Shown here: positions 34,330 through 43,273 of the stretch, one piece after another
Numbering within the stretch: the first letter of the stretch is position 1
Layout: each line of letters starts with the position of its first letter
Origin: Thermodesulfovibrio sp.
Lineage (GTDB): Bacteria > Nitrospirota > Thermodesulfovibrionia > Thermodesulfovibrionales > UBA6898
Length of the DNA: 64,000 nucleotides
NCBI GenBank assembly: GCA_013824615.1
Contig: PNOC01000009.1
Span: 21,598 to 85,597, forward strand
Direction of reading: 5' to 3'
Translations under genes and position numbers: made by a program
The notes under the pieces: generated by a model
Database searches by the model: none
What the model was told of the DNA's origin: nothing
Seen by the model: the letters and a program-made list of their open reading frames with translations, nothing else

Positions 34330-36417
34330 CTATGCGCTCTGCCCCATGGCTTCTTTTCTGCTGAGACGGATCTTGCCCATCTTATCGATCTCGATCACCT
34401 TGACAATGACCTCGTCGCCTTCCGAGACAACGTCCGTCACCTTTGCGACGCGTTTTTCATCAAGCTGCGAGATATGGCAGAGCCCCTCGGTCCCGGGGAG
34501 GATTTCGATAAAGGCCCCGAAATCCATGATCCTCTTGACCTTGCCGGTATATATCTTGCCGATCTCTGCCTCTGCAAGAATACCGTTAATGATATCGATC
34601 GCCTTCTGTGCGGCTTCGCCGTCCGAGGCAGCGATATTGATCAGACCGCTGTCGTCGATGTTGATCTTGACGCCTGTCTGCTCGATGATCCCGCGGATCA
34701 CCTTACCGCCGGTCCCGATGACCTCACGGATCTTTTCCTGTTTGATCTGCATCGTGTAAATTCTTGGTGCATGCATCGACATCTGCAGCCGTGGTTCGGT
34801 CAGGGTCTCCCTGATCTTGCCGAGGATATGCAGTCTGCCCTGCCGCGCCTGTTCAAGAGCCTGGAGCATGACCTCGCGGGAGATCCCGCCGATCTTGGTA
34901 TCCATCTGGAAGGCGCAGATGCCGTTATCAGTACCAGTCACCTTGAAATCCATATCTCCGAGATGGTCCTCGAGGCCGAGGATATCAGTCAGAACAACAA
35001 CCCGGTCGCCTTCCTTGATCAGACCCATCGCAATACCCGCTACCGGGGCCTTAATCGGCACGCCGGCATCCATCAGCGCCAGGGTCCCGCCGCAGACCGT
35101 TGCCATTGACGAGGAGCCGTTTGATTCAAGGGTATCGGAGACGATCCGGACGGTGTACGGGAAATCAGCCTTCGACGGCATGACCGCCTTCAGTGAACGT
35201 TCAGCCAGAATACCGTGCCCTATTTCTCTCCTGCCCGGTGACCGCAGAGGCTTGACCTCGCCGACGCTGAACGGAGGGAAATTGTAATGCAGCATGAAGG
35301 CCTTTGAGGATTCACCCTCAAGCGAATCGATCCTCTGCTCGTCATCAGTGGTGCCGAGCGTCACGACCACAAGGGCCTGGGTCTCGCCCCTTATAAAAAG
35401 GGCTGACCCATGGGTCCTGGGGAGTATACCCACTTCAGAGTCGATCGGCCTGATCTGGTCCGGCTTCCTGCCGTCCGCCCTGATATTATCGTTCAGGATC
35501 ATGTTCCTGACAAGGTTCTTCTCTATATCGCCAAAGACCGCGGATATCTCCTTTGACCTGTCCTTCTCTTCAGTGTTTATGGCTGCGATGATCTCTTTCA
35601 GGATCTGATCGAGTGCTGCCTGACGCCGCATTTTATCAGGGATGACAATGGCCTCCTTGATCTTCTCCAAAGACAGGTCACTGACCCTGTTCTTCAGCTC
35701 TTCGTCCTTAGCAGGGGTAACAAAGATCCGCTTTTCCTTGCCCGCCTTCTCTCTGAATTCATGCTGGGCCTTGCAGAGTCTTTTTATCTCTGCATGCGCA
35801 AGGTCAATCGCCTCAAGCAGGTCTGCCTCGCTCATCTCCTGCGCGCTGCCTTCAACCATCGCAACCGCATCGGCGGTACCGGCAACGACCAGATTCATGT
35901 CGCACTCTTCGACCTCGCGCAGATCAGGGTTGATGATAAACGAACCCATCACCCGGCCGATGCGCACTGCAGCAACTGGCCCGTTGAAAGGTATATCGGA
36001 TATATGCAGGGCTGCAGACATCGTAATGATGCCGAGGATATCGGCTATATTCTCATCGCCATAGGAAAGCACGTTGACAATGCCCTGGGTCTCGCAGCTG
36101 TAGCCTTTGGGAAAAAGCGGCCTGCACGGACGGTCGATAAGGCGGGAGGTAAGGACTTCCTTTTCAGTCGGCCTGCCCTCTCTCTTGAAAAACCCTCCGG
36201 GTATCTTGCCTGCAGCATACGTCTTTTCGAGGTAATCAATGGTTAAGGGAAAAAAATCAAGGCCTTCTCTCGGGGTCTTGTTGCTTACCGCGGTAGCCAG
36301 TACAACGGTATCACCATACTGTGCAATAACAGATCCGTCGGCCTGTCTGGCCATCTTCCCTGTCTTAAAGCTGAGTTCTTTTCCCCGAATTTCAATCGTA
36401 GCAATCTGTTCCTTCAT
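34330..36417 (-). CDS. pnp: Polyribonucleotide nucleotidyltransferase
   Basis: A 695-residue 3'-5' exoribonuclease (PNPase) of the RNA degradosome. Two RNase PH domains (about 10-230 and 310-545), a helical linker, a KH domain (about 555-610, [18 protein letters not shown]) and an S1 domain (about 620-690, [18 protein letters not shown]) are all present. It follows rpsO with 5 bases between, the conserved rpsO-pnp operon. A terminator follows. Confidence 0.98.
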   Translation of the reverse strand: MKEQIATIEIRGKELSFKTGKMARQADGSVIAQYGDTVVLATAVSNKTPREGLDFFPLTIDYLEKTYAAGKIPGGFFKREGRPTEKEVLTSRLIDRPCRPLFPKGYSCETQGIVNVLSYGDENIADILGIITMSAALHISDIPFNGPVAAVRIGRVMGSFIINPDLREVEECDMNLVVAGTADAVAMVEGSAQEMSEADLLEAIDLAHAEIKRLCKAQHEFREKAGKEKRIFVTPAKDEELKNRVSDLSLEKIKEAIVIPDKMRRQAALDQILKEIIAAINTEEKDRSKEISAVFGDIEKNLVRNMILNDNIRADGRKPDQIRPIDSEVGILPRTHGSALFIRGETQALVVVTLGTTDDEQRIDSLEGESSKAFMLHYNFPPFSVGEVKPLRSPGRREIGHGILAERSLKAVMPSKADFPYTVRIVSDTLESNGSSSMATVCGGTLALMDAGVPIKAPVAGIAMGLIKEGDRVVVLTDILGLEDHLGDMDFKVTGTDNGICAFQMDTKIGGISREVMLQALEQARQGRLHILGKIRETLTEPRLQMSMHAPRIYTMQIKQEKIREVIGTGGKVIRGIIEQTGVKINIDDSGLINIAASDGEAAQKAIDIINGILAEAEIGKIYTGKVKRIMDFGAFIEILPGTEGLCHISQLDEKRVAKVTDVVSEGDEVIVKVIEIDKMGKIRLSRKEAMGQSA

Positions 36418-36422
36418 GTAGT

Positions 36423-36689
36423 CTATTTCCTTATGCCGAGTCGGCTGATTATTGTGTCGTACCGCTCTTTTCCTGTTCTTTTTAAATAATCGAGCAACTT
36501 CCTTCTCTGAGCAACCATAATAAGAAGCCCGCGCCTTGAGTGATGATCCTTGGGATGCATCCTGAAGTGCTCTGTAAGATACGTTATCCGTTCACTGAGG
36601 ATGGCTATCTGAACTTCTGAAGAGCCTGTGTCCTTCTCGTGAATCTTGTAATTCTGAATAATCTCTGTCTTGTTTTTTTCGATTCCCAT
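36423..36689 (-). CDS. rpsO: 30S ribosomal protein S15
   Basis: An 88-residue ribosomal protein that binds the 16S rRNA central domain. The [16 protein letters not shown] and [24 protein letters not shown] blocks are conserved. The ATG at 36689 is chosen since AAGGCGGTG lies at proper spacing and the length then matches the family; a GTG at 36698 overlaps that site. rpsO leaders are often autoregulated by S15; RNA element B lies on the opposite strand 128 bases upstream. Confidence 0.97.
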   Translation of the reverse strand: MGIEKNKTEIIQNYKIHEKDTGSSEVQIAILSERITYLTEHFRMHPKDHHSRRGLLIMVAQRRKLLDYLKRTGKERYDTIISRLGIRK

Positions 36690-36790
36690 TGAAATCACCG
36701 CCTTAATTATTGAATATATACGTCGTTATGCGTCTATAAGGTTAGCATAGAAGCCCCTGCCCTGTAAAGCAGCCAATTATGCTCATAAGT

Positions 36791-36962
36791 CCCGAAATCC
36801 TGCTGCCACGGACAAAGGACAGCGGGGGAACAGTATGTAAGCGGATTCAGCGGCGTGTTGCGCCGGTGCCTCGGAGGACCTTGCAAAGGTCCGAGAATGA
36901 GCGCACATACTGTTGTCATGCTGTCCGGGGTAGATTTGATCGCAGGCCCGGAAATCCTGCTG
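36791..36962. repeat. Pair of 15-16-base direct repeats flanking RNA element B
   Basis: CCCGAAATCCTGCTG (36791-36805) and CCCGGAAATCCTGCTG (36947-36962) lie on either side of the element's outer stem. The right copy forms the loop of the terminator-like hairpin. They could be a target-site duplication, a recombination trace, or two copies of a binding sequence. Confidence 0.5.
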
Positions 36963-36973
36963 AGGCCTGTTTT
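36817..36973 (+). ncRNA. Structured RNA element, copy B (unassigned class)
   Basis: A three-way junction can be drawn. P1: GGACAGC 36817-36823 with 36920-36926 and AACAGTATGT 36829-36838 with 36905-36914. P2: CGGCG 36851-36855 with 36861-36865. P3: CTC 36870-36872 with 36893-36895, GGA bulge, then GGACCTT 36876-36882 with 36886-36892. Joint sequences AGCGGATTCAGCG, GCGCCGGTG and GAATGAGC match copy A. A hairpin followed by TTTT ends it (36942-36973). It sits between rpsO and pycB, both on the other strand, so as a plus-strand RNA it has no downstream gene and would be an independent small RNA. Confidence 0.6.
36942..36973 (+). terminator. Terminator-like hairpin ending RNA element B
   Basis: GCAGGCC (36942-36948) pairs with GGCCTGT (36964-36970, one G-T pair) across a 15-base loop and is followed by TTTT including the last paired base. 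It is weaker than the terminator of copy A but in the same relative place and orientation. Confidence 0.45.
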
Positions 36974-36996
36974 GCACTTATGGATCCCGCGAGGAC

Positions 36997-39042
36997 TTAG
37001 ATCTTCCCGATGACGAAAAGGAGCTGGCCCTCCTGGACCGTTTCATTAAGTTTGACGCAGACCTCAGTAATCTGCGCGTCAAAGGGAGCCAACACAGCAT
37101 TTTCCATCTTCATCGCCTCGAGGTTCACAATCTCCTCACCCTTATGAACAATGTCGCCGGCCCTGAGAACTCCTCTTTCAGGGTTCCCGATTCTCCAGAC
37201 ATTGCCGTTTATCGGGGCTCCGATATCACTGGGGCCTTTGGCCATCCTGATCTCGGCCTTCTTCGCCCTCGGGGTCTCAACCGGGTAGACCCGGGTCTTG
37301 TTGTTCACCCGCATGACCACATGGATAATGCCGTCATGCTCTGCCCCGACCGACACCAGTTCAATGGAATAAGGTTTGCCCCAGAGTTCGAAATCAACCC
37401 GGTCACCCGGTTTCCTCAACCCTTCTCTCCAGACACCTGTCGGCAGAACCAACGGCGCTTCGCCGTATTTTTCCTTGAAGACAATATAGTCCACAGCGTC
37501 CTTGGGATGCATCAGGAAGAGAATGAACTCCTCTTCTGACGCCACCCTGCCGAGCGCGTCATGCAGACCGTCCCTCAACCGGTCAAGGTCATCATCTTTC
37601 AGGAGATCAAGGGGTGAAAGGTCCTTCCGCTCCTGTATCTTCTGCTCCCACTCTTCGCCAAAAGTGCTTTGATATATCCACTCAGCCGGCCAGCCGACCG
37701 GGAGCTTGCCATAGTTCCCGAGGAGCAGATTTTTGAAATCTCCCGGGGCTCCCCGGAAAAGCAGCAGCAGTTCATCCTGCTCAGGCCTTGTCATGGCCGC
37801 AAAGTCCTGCCCCTGCTCTTCTACAAACCTCGTGAGCAGCTCCGTAACATGTCGGACCCCGGCGTCTCCGCGTTCTTTGGCATAACGATTGACAATGCCG
37901 CTGCAGGTGACCCAAGTGATCTGGGACCCCGGGGTGACATCGAAATATTTTACGATCCGGTTATAGAGAGACATGATCTTCAATATCGCCGGCATCAGAT
38001 GGAGAAACTCACCCTTATCCGCCTGCTCAAAAGAACTGGGGAAGGCGCCCCCTGGCATCCGGTGCAACGTAACGGTATGGTCATAGCCCTTGAAGGGGGA
38101 CTCGGCCCATTCATAATCACCGATCCATTCGCGGACCTTCTGGACAGCGGCAACAGCCTCTTTGCGGTCGAGGTGCACACGGATGCCCGACTCCTCAAAA
38201 TAAGCCTGCACACCCAGGATCGGGGGATGCCCGTAAAAGCGGATCAGCGAATCTTCTTCAACATCAAAGATCTGGGCCCCGGCCCGGGCAGCAGAAAGAA
38301 GGGCAGGCAGCGCAAGTCCGTCCGTGATATGCCGGTGGTACTGGACCACCAGTTCCGGATATTTCTGCTTTATCGCATCAATAAGATTGTAGATACGCTT
38401 TATGTCTCCGACCCCTGCCATGTCCTTTACGCAGAGGACGATTTCATCCGTCCCGGAGCAGAGGTCCAGAATCTCCCGGACAACTCCCAGGTAATACTCA
38501 TCCGTTGCCCAGTCAGCAGCAGTAAAAGAGATGGTCGGTTCAAACAGCCTGCCGCGCTTCATGACCACTTCTGCAACCGAGCGCATATTTCTTATATCAT
38601 TCAGGAATGAAAAGCATCTCCAGACATCGATATCAACTCTCGCCACGACGTGTTCGATCACGTTTTTAGGATAAGGCCGGTACCCGAACAGGCTGGTCTC
38701 CCGGATAAGTGTCTGCAGCAGGACATCCGGCATCAGTTCTCTCAGAAGGGCTATTTCCTCAAAGGGGTTCTCTCTGCGGTTCATGATGCCGACGTGCCAC
38801 CGGGCACCGCCGTGGCATTCAGCACTGAAAAGGCCCATTTTTTCATAATAAGGGGCCAGGGTCTTAAGGTCGTATATCCGGTGGCGATTCTTGAAATCAG
38901 ACTGGCCGGCATCCCGCATGCCGACTGAGGTCAGACAGACGCCATCGAGCGAGCGGACCGCGCGGACAATATCGCGCGCGGACATTCCCGGCCGCGCAAA
39001 GACAGCGGCCGACACGGGAGGCCGCGGAGCGGGTATTGCCAT
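36997..39042 (-). CDS. pycB: 2-oxoacid carboxylase carboxyltransferase subunit with biotinyl domain (PycB-like)
   Basis: A 681-residue protein (from the ATG at 39042 after AGGA; an ATG at 39063 inside pycA is an alternative). It has the HMGL-like carboxyltransferase barrel (about 25-300), a PYC/OADA domain (about 330-560) and a C-terminal biotinyl domain with the biotin lysine in EAMKMEN. The expected carbamylated lysine is in LCVKDMAG, and HRHITDG supplies metal ligands. The usual TLRDAHQS motif reads GMRDAGQS, a divergent subfamily. With PycA it would form a two-subunit enzyme for pyruvate to oxaloacetate, although 2-oxoglutarate carboxylase (CfiA-like) cannot be excluded. The start overlaps or abuts the end of pycA. 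Confidence 0.85.
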   Translation of the reverse strand: MAIPAPRPPVSAAVFARPGMSARDIVRAVRSLDGVCLTSVGMRDAGQSDFKNRHRIYDLKTLAPYYEKMGLFSAECHGGARWHVGIMNRRENPFEEIALLRELMPDVLLQTLIRETSLFGYRPYPKNVIEHVVARVDIDVWRCFSFLNDIRNMRSVAEVVMKRGRLFEPTISFTAADWATDEYYLGVVREILDLCSGTDEIVLCVKDMAGVGDIKRIYNLIDAIKQKYPELVVQYHRHITDGLALPALLSAARAGAQIFDVEEDSLIRFYGHPPILGVQAYFEESGIRVHLDRKEAVAAVQKVREWIGDYEWAESPFKGYDHTVTLHRMPGGAFPSSFEQADKGEFLHLMPAILKIMSLYNRIVKYFDVTPGSQITWVTCSGIVNRYAKERGDAGVRHVTELLTRFVEEQGQDFAAMTRPEQDELLLLFRGAPGDFKNLLLGNYGKLPVGWPAEWIYQSTFGEEWEQKIQERKDLSPLDLLKDDDLDRLRDGLHDALGRVASEEEFILFLMHPKDAVDYIVFKEKYGEAPLVLPTGVWREGLRKPGDRVDFELWGKPYSIELVSVGAEHDGIIHVVMRVNNKTRVYPVETPRAKKAEIRMAKGPSDIGAPINGNVWRIGNPERGVLRAGDIVHKGEEIVNLEAMKMENAVLAPFDAQITEVCVKLNETVQEGQLLFVIGKI

Positions 39043-39053
39043 TCTTCCTGAGC

Positions 39054-40514
39054 CTACATCCATTTCTGGGGCCCGAGCGCCGAGATCTCGGCAACATGCC
39101 GTGCAATCTTCAGCACTTCGTCCTCGCTGTTCTTTTCCCTGAAACGGGATATGAGTTCATCCATATGCTCTTCAATAAACCTGGTCGAAAAATCTCCTTC
39201 GATAAACGACGGGTGCCTGATGATGCTCAGCAGCAGCGGCTGCAGGGTCTTGACGCCCTCGACCCTGAGATTCCTGCCGAGGGAGCGGTCCATGACCCGC
39301 AGGGCATCTTTCCTGTCGGCCCCTGCTGTCATCAGCAGCATAAAAAGTGAATCATAATAGGGGGGGATATCCGCACCTTCATAGACACCCGAGGCGACCC
39401 TGACATTCGGGCCCATCGGCGTCTGGAGTCTCGTAATATTGCCGAAGGACGGGCTGAAGGTCTTCGGGTCCTCAGCATTCAGCCGGACTTCGAGAGCCCA
39501 GCGGTTCGGATGGATATCAGTCTGTTTAAAGGGCAGGGGCCTGCCCTCAGCCACATCGATCATGATGCCGACAATATCAAGGCCGGTGATCAGTTCGGTA
39601 ATGCCGTGTTCCACCTGGAGCCGCGTATTCACCTCAAGAAAATAAAACTTCCTGGTGGCGGAATCAAAGATAAACTCGACCGTCCCGGCGGTCGTATAGC
39701 CGATCTCTCTCATCAGGCGTGTCGCGGTAAAGCAGAGTTCCTGGCGCAGGTCGTCGTCAAGCGACGGAGAGGGGGCCTCTTCGATCACCTTCTGGTTGCG
39801 CCGCTGAATCGTGCATTCCCGCTCGTACAGATGCACCACATTGCCATGCTGGTCAGCAACGATCTGAACTTCTATATGTCTTCCGCGCTCGATATACTTC
39901 TCGACAAGCACGGTCTCGTCTCCAAAGGATTTCTTCGCCTCTGAACGGGTCTGGGCAAAGGCCGTGGCCATTTGATCCTGGTTCTCCACCTTGACCATCC
40001 CCTTGCCGCCGCCGCCCGCAGCAGCCTTTATCATGATCGGGAACTGGACGTTTTCTTCGGCCATCCACTTCCTGATCTCTTCAATATTGTTGACACTGCT
40101 TATCCCGGGGATGGTCGGTACATTCGCCTTCTGGGCCAGGACCTTGGCCTGGATCTTGTCCCCCATCATGCGGATCACCTCGGGCGACGGGCCTATCCAG
40201 GTGAGACCTGCATCGATCACCCTCTGGGCAAAGGCCTCGTTTTCTGCCAGGAACCCCCAGCCGGGATGTATGGCGTCAGAACCGCTTTTCAACGCTGCGT
40301 TAACCAGCTTGTCCATATTCAGGTATGACTCAGCCGGCGGGGCCTCACCGATATGCACGGCTGCATCAGCCATAAAAACGTGGTGCGCAAGCCGGTCGGG
40401 ATCGCTGTAGACAGCCGTTGTCGGGATCTGCCGGTCACGACAGGTATGCATGATCCGCACCGCAGGGACTCCGCGATTGGCAATCAGTATTTTTTGTATA
40501 GTCTTATTCATCAT
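39054..40514 (-). CDS. pycA: Biotin carboxylase subunit (PycA/AccC-like)
   Basis: A 486-residue ATP-grasp enzyme that carboxylates the biotin on PycB using bicarbonate and ATP. Typical blocks are KILIANRGVPAVRIM, the glycine-rich KAAAGGGGKGM, the RRNQKVIEEAPSP region and EVNTRLQVEHGITE. The start is uncertain: ATGs at 40514/40511 or TTG at 40523, which sits four bases after AGAGG. Its position directly before pycB indicates a role in the 2-oxoacid carboxylase and not, or not only, in acetyl-CoA carboxylase. Most enzymes read RVQVEHPVTE; here the Pro is Gly. Confidence 0.92.
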   Translation of the reverse strand: MMNKTIQKILIANRGVPAVRIMHTCRDRQIPTTAVYSDPDRLAHHVFMADAAVHIGEAPPAESYLNMDKLVNAALKSGSDAIHPGWGFLAENEAFAQRVIDAGLTWIGPSPEVIRMMGDKIQAKVLAQKANVPTIPGISSVNNIEEIRKWMAEENVQFPIMIKAAAGGGGKGMVKVENQDQMATAFAQTRSEAKKSFGDETVLVEKYIERGRHIEVQIVADQHGNVVHLYERECTIQRRNQKVIEEAPSPSLDDDLRQELCFTATRLMREIGYTTAGTVEFIFDSATRKFYFLEVNTRLQVEHGITELITGLDIVGIMIDVAEGRPLPFKQTDIHPNRWALEVRLNAEDPKTFSPSFGNITRLQTPMGPNVRVASGVYEGADIPPYYDSLFMLLMTAGADRKDALRVMDRSLGRNLRVEGVKTLQPLLLSIIRHPSFIEGDFSTRFIEEHMDELISRFREKNSEDEVLKIARHVAEISALGPQKWM

Positions 40515-40586
40515 AAAATTCAATAAACCTCTTGCTCAGGAGTACATCAATAAATCAGGGAAAATAGTCTACCATTCGGCTCCTAT

Positions 40587-43136
40587 TTAATACAATTTAT
40601 TCGCATTCCAGGACCCCATCTCGCTCTCGTCACCGTCTGAAGCATGCCAGGAGCCTGATGCCGTGACGGTTGTCCCGCCCACAATCATGCCGGTAATATT
40701 CCCGGAAAAGGGGAATACACTTTCACGGGGATTCCCGTCAGTGTCTGTCCAGGCCCAGGTTACCGCACCGCTGACAGTGCCTGAAATAACCCCTTCAGGA
40801 CTGACCGTGCCTCCCACCCTGCCGCTATAAGAATCGCCAGCATAGGTTCCGCTGATTGTCCCGATAAGCGTACCGTCCGAGACACGGAAGGTTATCGTTC
40901 CCGGAGCTGCTCCTGATATATCCCCGGAATATTTTCCTTCGAAATCGCAGCCATAGTCAGGAAGCATGACCGGTATGGTCGTTGTCGGGAAAGGCCCATT
41001 TGAAGGGACCTCGACCGGGCCGGAAGTATTGTCCCCGATGCCATTAACAAATGCATTCGCCCTAAGCGTGATATTGGATGTAAAGACCTTGGGGTCCTGC
41101 AGTCCCTGGAAGATCTGCTCGGCCAGGCTGCCGGTCCCGATCGGGCCTCCGCCGTTACCGGGGATTATACAATAGAGAATCACGGCCCTGGTCACGACCT
41201 GGCAGGCAGTTCCGATCGCAACTCCGCCCGGACCGGTCACCACGGTGAGCCCTGCTGCTATTGCCGGGCACATCGACGCCAGGAGCATACTATTCTCCGG
41301 GGAGCTTCCGACTATACCCAGTACATCGCATGCAAACCCGAGATATCCCGCCACCGTCTCAGCGGCAGCACGAACCTTCTCGGTGGTGAGTGAGGGTTTC
41401 AGCCCTGTTGGGATCGAGGCAACGTAGTTGCCGCCGCCTATTGAGTCCATACCTCCCTGCGGTCCTGAAAAAGTCCATCCCGGGACCGTAACACTGTATG
41501 AAACCAGTGCATCGTCCACCGGCTGTCCGCATTGGGTGACCCGTACGATCCAATCAGCATTGCCCTCGCCCTGGGCATAAAGAGTCTGGGCCTCAACTTT
41601 GGGCAGCCGCTGAGCCGTAGCACTGCTCTGGAAGCCCGTGTTGACAACCGCTGAACCGTCTGGTGAAATCGCGGTTACGGCAACCTGATTGCCGCCAAAG
41701 TACTCAAGGTCGAAGATGACACCATCAGGTGAACGCAGCTTCACCGGACGTTTGGCAGAGTCGAGTTCAATCTGCGTCGTACTCCCGTCCCCTGACATCA
41801 CCTGGATGAGGTTCATGTCTGTCGGAATGCCATTTCCATCACGGGTGCCGGAATAGCTGACAATTGTTCCATCGCTGCCGCGCGCTGTAAAAAGTTGACT
41901 ATCGGTCGGGTTCGTCATGATCGTGAAGGTCTGCGCGAACGTCACTCCGTTGGAATAAGCGCTCTCCCGGGTTGCGTCATATGCCTTGACCGCAAGATAA
42001 TAGGTTCCCGACAGCGCGCTGACGTCCGCCGGGCCTATCTGAGTCGTATTGCCGACATCATATGCATTTTCATAAATACCCGCCTGTGCCAGCCCTACCC
42101 CGATTTTATAGCCAGAGGCACCTGCTGCCGCATCCCAGTTGATCGTGAGCATTTTCCCGGAGAGGTTGTACCTCATATTCTGAGGCGCAGGCAGCACTGA
42201 CGCTGCAAAAGAGATACCTATTCCATTAGAATAGCCGCTCTCCGTACTGCTATTGTATGCCTTGACCGCCAGATAAAAAGTCCCCGACAGCGCACTGACA
42301 TCCACCGGGCCTATCTGAGTCGTATTGCCGACATCATATGCATTTTCATAAATACCCGCCTGTGCCAGCCCTACCCCGATTTTATAACCAGAAGCACCTG
42401 CTGCCGCATCCCAGTTGATCGTGAGCATTTTCCCGGAGAGGGTATACCGCATGTTCTGGGGGGTTGCCGGAACGGGATCTACGGAAAGGGCTTCTGAGCA
42501 GATATTATCAAAACGCATATGGGTGCCGTCACCCTGGGCTGTCAGCCAGAGGTCATTGATCGGCCAGAATGAGCCCGAAAAATCACCCGTAAATTTTACC
42601 GGGGTATCCTGCCCGTTAATGCGCAGGGTAATGGCATCGGCCGAATAGGCAACACCAATCGAGGAGACCGCCCCACCGGTTGAATATTTGGCTGATTTAT
42701 ACCAGGTATTCGCCACAACATCCCAACCCGTAAGATAGGCATTGCCGCTGGCAAACACAATCACGCCAACGCCGGCCAGGGCCCTGCCGTCAACAGTAAG
42801 GTAAACGTCCCCGGTGGTGCGCGGATATATCCCGTAGGCACCGTCAGACGACAGAGAGACTACCTCAACGTTAGCGTCGATAGTGAAGAAGTCATAAGGG
42901 TAAAATAATGTTTCAGCATACGCAGTCTTGCCGGAAGTTATCTGCTCGACATCGAGCTTTTGATTCAGATAATTCCAAACGCCGTTTGCAGACGTCCAGG
43001 TGCGGCCGGACGAGCCTGAAAAGTCCTCACTGAAGTAACTGCAGCCATTGCCAACTGCCTCTGCATTGAAAGGACTGAGCGAACAGAGAATGACGGCAAA
43101 GATGAGTGCGGCCAGCAGCTTCCGAAGTTTAGACAT
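40587..43136 (-). CDS. Large exported protein with two near-identical fibronectin-III-like repeats
   Basis: An 849-residue secreted protein (signal peptide ending AEA, about residue 27). The N-terminal part (about 35-215) resembles a concanavalin-like sandwich. Two FnIII-like modules of about 92 residues follow (about 222-405), almost identical in protein and DNA. The middle shows an RHS-like or YD-like segment (SYSGTRDGNGIPTDMN, VKLRSPDGVIFDLEYFGG). A hydrophobic stretch (about 590-660) could insert in a membrane. The C-terminus has Gly/Ser-rich beta repeats (GKYSGDISGAAPG, GTISGTYAGDSYSG). Function unknown; probably surface-exposed. AGGAGG precedes the ATG. Confidence 0.75.
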   Translation of the reverse strand: MSKLRKLLAALIFAVILCSLSPFNAEAVGNGCSYFSEDFSGSSGRTWTSANGVWNYLNQKLDVEQITSGKTAYAETLFYPYDFFTIDANVEVVSLSSDGAYGIYPRTTGDVYLTVDGRALAGVGVIVFASGNAYLTGWDVVANTWYKSAKYSTGGAVSSIGVAYSADAITLRINGQDTPVKFTGDFSGSFWPINDLWLTAQGDGTHMRFDNICSEALSVDPVPATPQNMRYTLSGKMLTINWDAAAGASGYKIGVGLAQAGIYENAYDVGNTTQIGPVDVSALSGTFYLAVKAYNSSTESGYSNGIGISFAASVLPAPQNMRYNLSGKMLTINWDAAAGASGYKIGVGLAQAGIYENAYDVGNTTQIGPADVSALSGTYYLAVKAYDATRESAYSNGVTFAQTFTIMTNPTDSQLFTARGSDGTIVSYSGTRDGNGIPTDMNLIQVMSGDGSTTQIELDSAKRPVKLRSPDGVIFDLEYFGGNQVAVTAISPDGSAVVNTGFQSSATAQRLPKVEAQTLYAQGEGNADWIVRVTQCGQPVDDALVSYSVTVPGWTFSGPQGGMDSIGGGNYVASIPTGLKPSLTTEKVRAAAETVAGYLGFACDVLGIVGSSPENSMLLASMCPAIAAGLTVVTGPGGVAIGTACQVVTRAVILYCIIPGNGGGPIGTGSLAEQIFQGLQDPKVFTSNITLRANAFVNGIGDNTSGPVEVPSNGPFPTTTIPVMLPDYGCDFEGKYSGDISGAAPGTITFRVSDGTLIGTISGTYAGDSYSGRVGGTVSPEGVISGTVSGAVTWAWTDTDGNPRESVFPFSGNITGMIVGGTTVTASGSWHASDGDESEMGSWNANKLY
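41946..42472 (-). repeat. Tandem 276-bp in-frame duplication encoding FnIII-like modules
   Basis: The stretch from 41981 to about 42180 recurs at 42257 to about 42456 with only scattered substitutions; the offset of 276 bases equals 92 codons. A run of over 100 bases in the middle (42024-42120 and 42300-42396) is nearly unchanged, pointing to a recent duplication or gene conversion. Confidence 0.85.
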
Positions 43137-43216
43137 GGTATAGCCTCCTGTGGATTGATCTTAGTATGTTTATGATTAACGGTGAAACCTGAAGACCTTG
43201 TTGTCCCCAGCTGCTT

Positions 43217-43244
43217 ACAGTCTATCAGTGCACTGGCAGACTGT
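43217..43244 (-). terminator. Possible hairpin downstream of ilvD
   Basis: ACAGTCT (43217-43223) pairs with AGACTGT (43238-43244), with a further CAGTG/CACTG pairing inside. It lies 30-57 bases past the ilvD stop. There is no T-run, so this is weak. Confidence 0.3.
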
Positions 43245-43273
43245 CCAGCCAAAAAACCTGTCCTTGCCCAGCT

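Noticed and set aside
34315..35109. Open frame of 264 codons on the plus strand inside pnp
   Set aside because: Antisense shadow of a highly conserved enzyme; produced by codon bias.
36740..36996. Element B as an S15-binding leader of rpsO
   Set aside because: The homologous copy A is far from any ribosomal gene and both copies have terminator-like ends only on the plus strand.
37669..38610. Open frame of 313 codons on the plus strand inside pycB
   Set aside because: Antisense shadow of the carboxyltransferase gene; no ribosome site or family.
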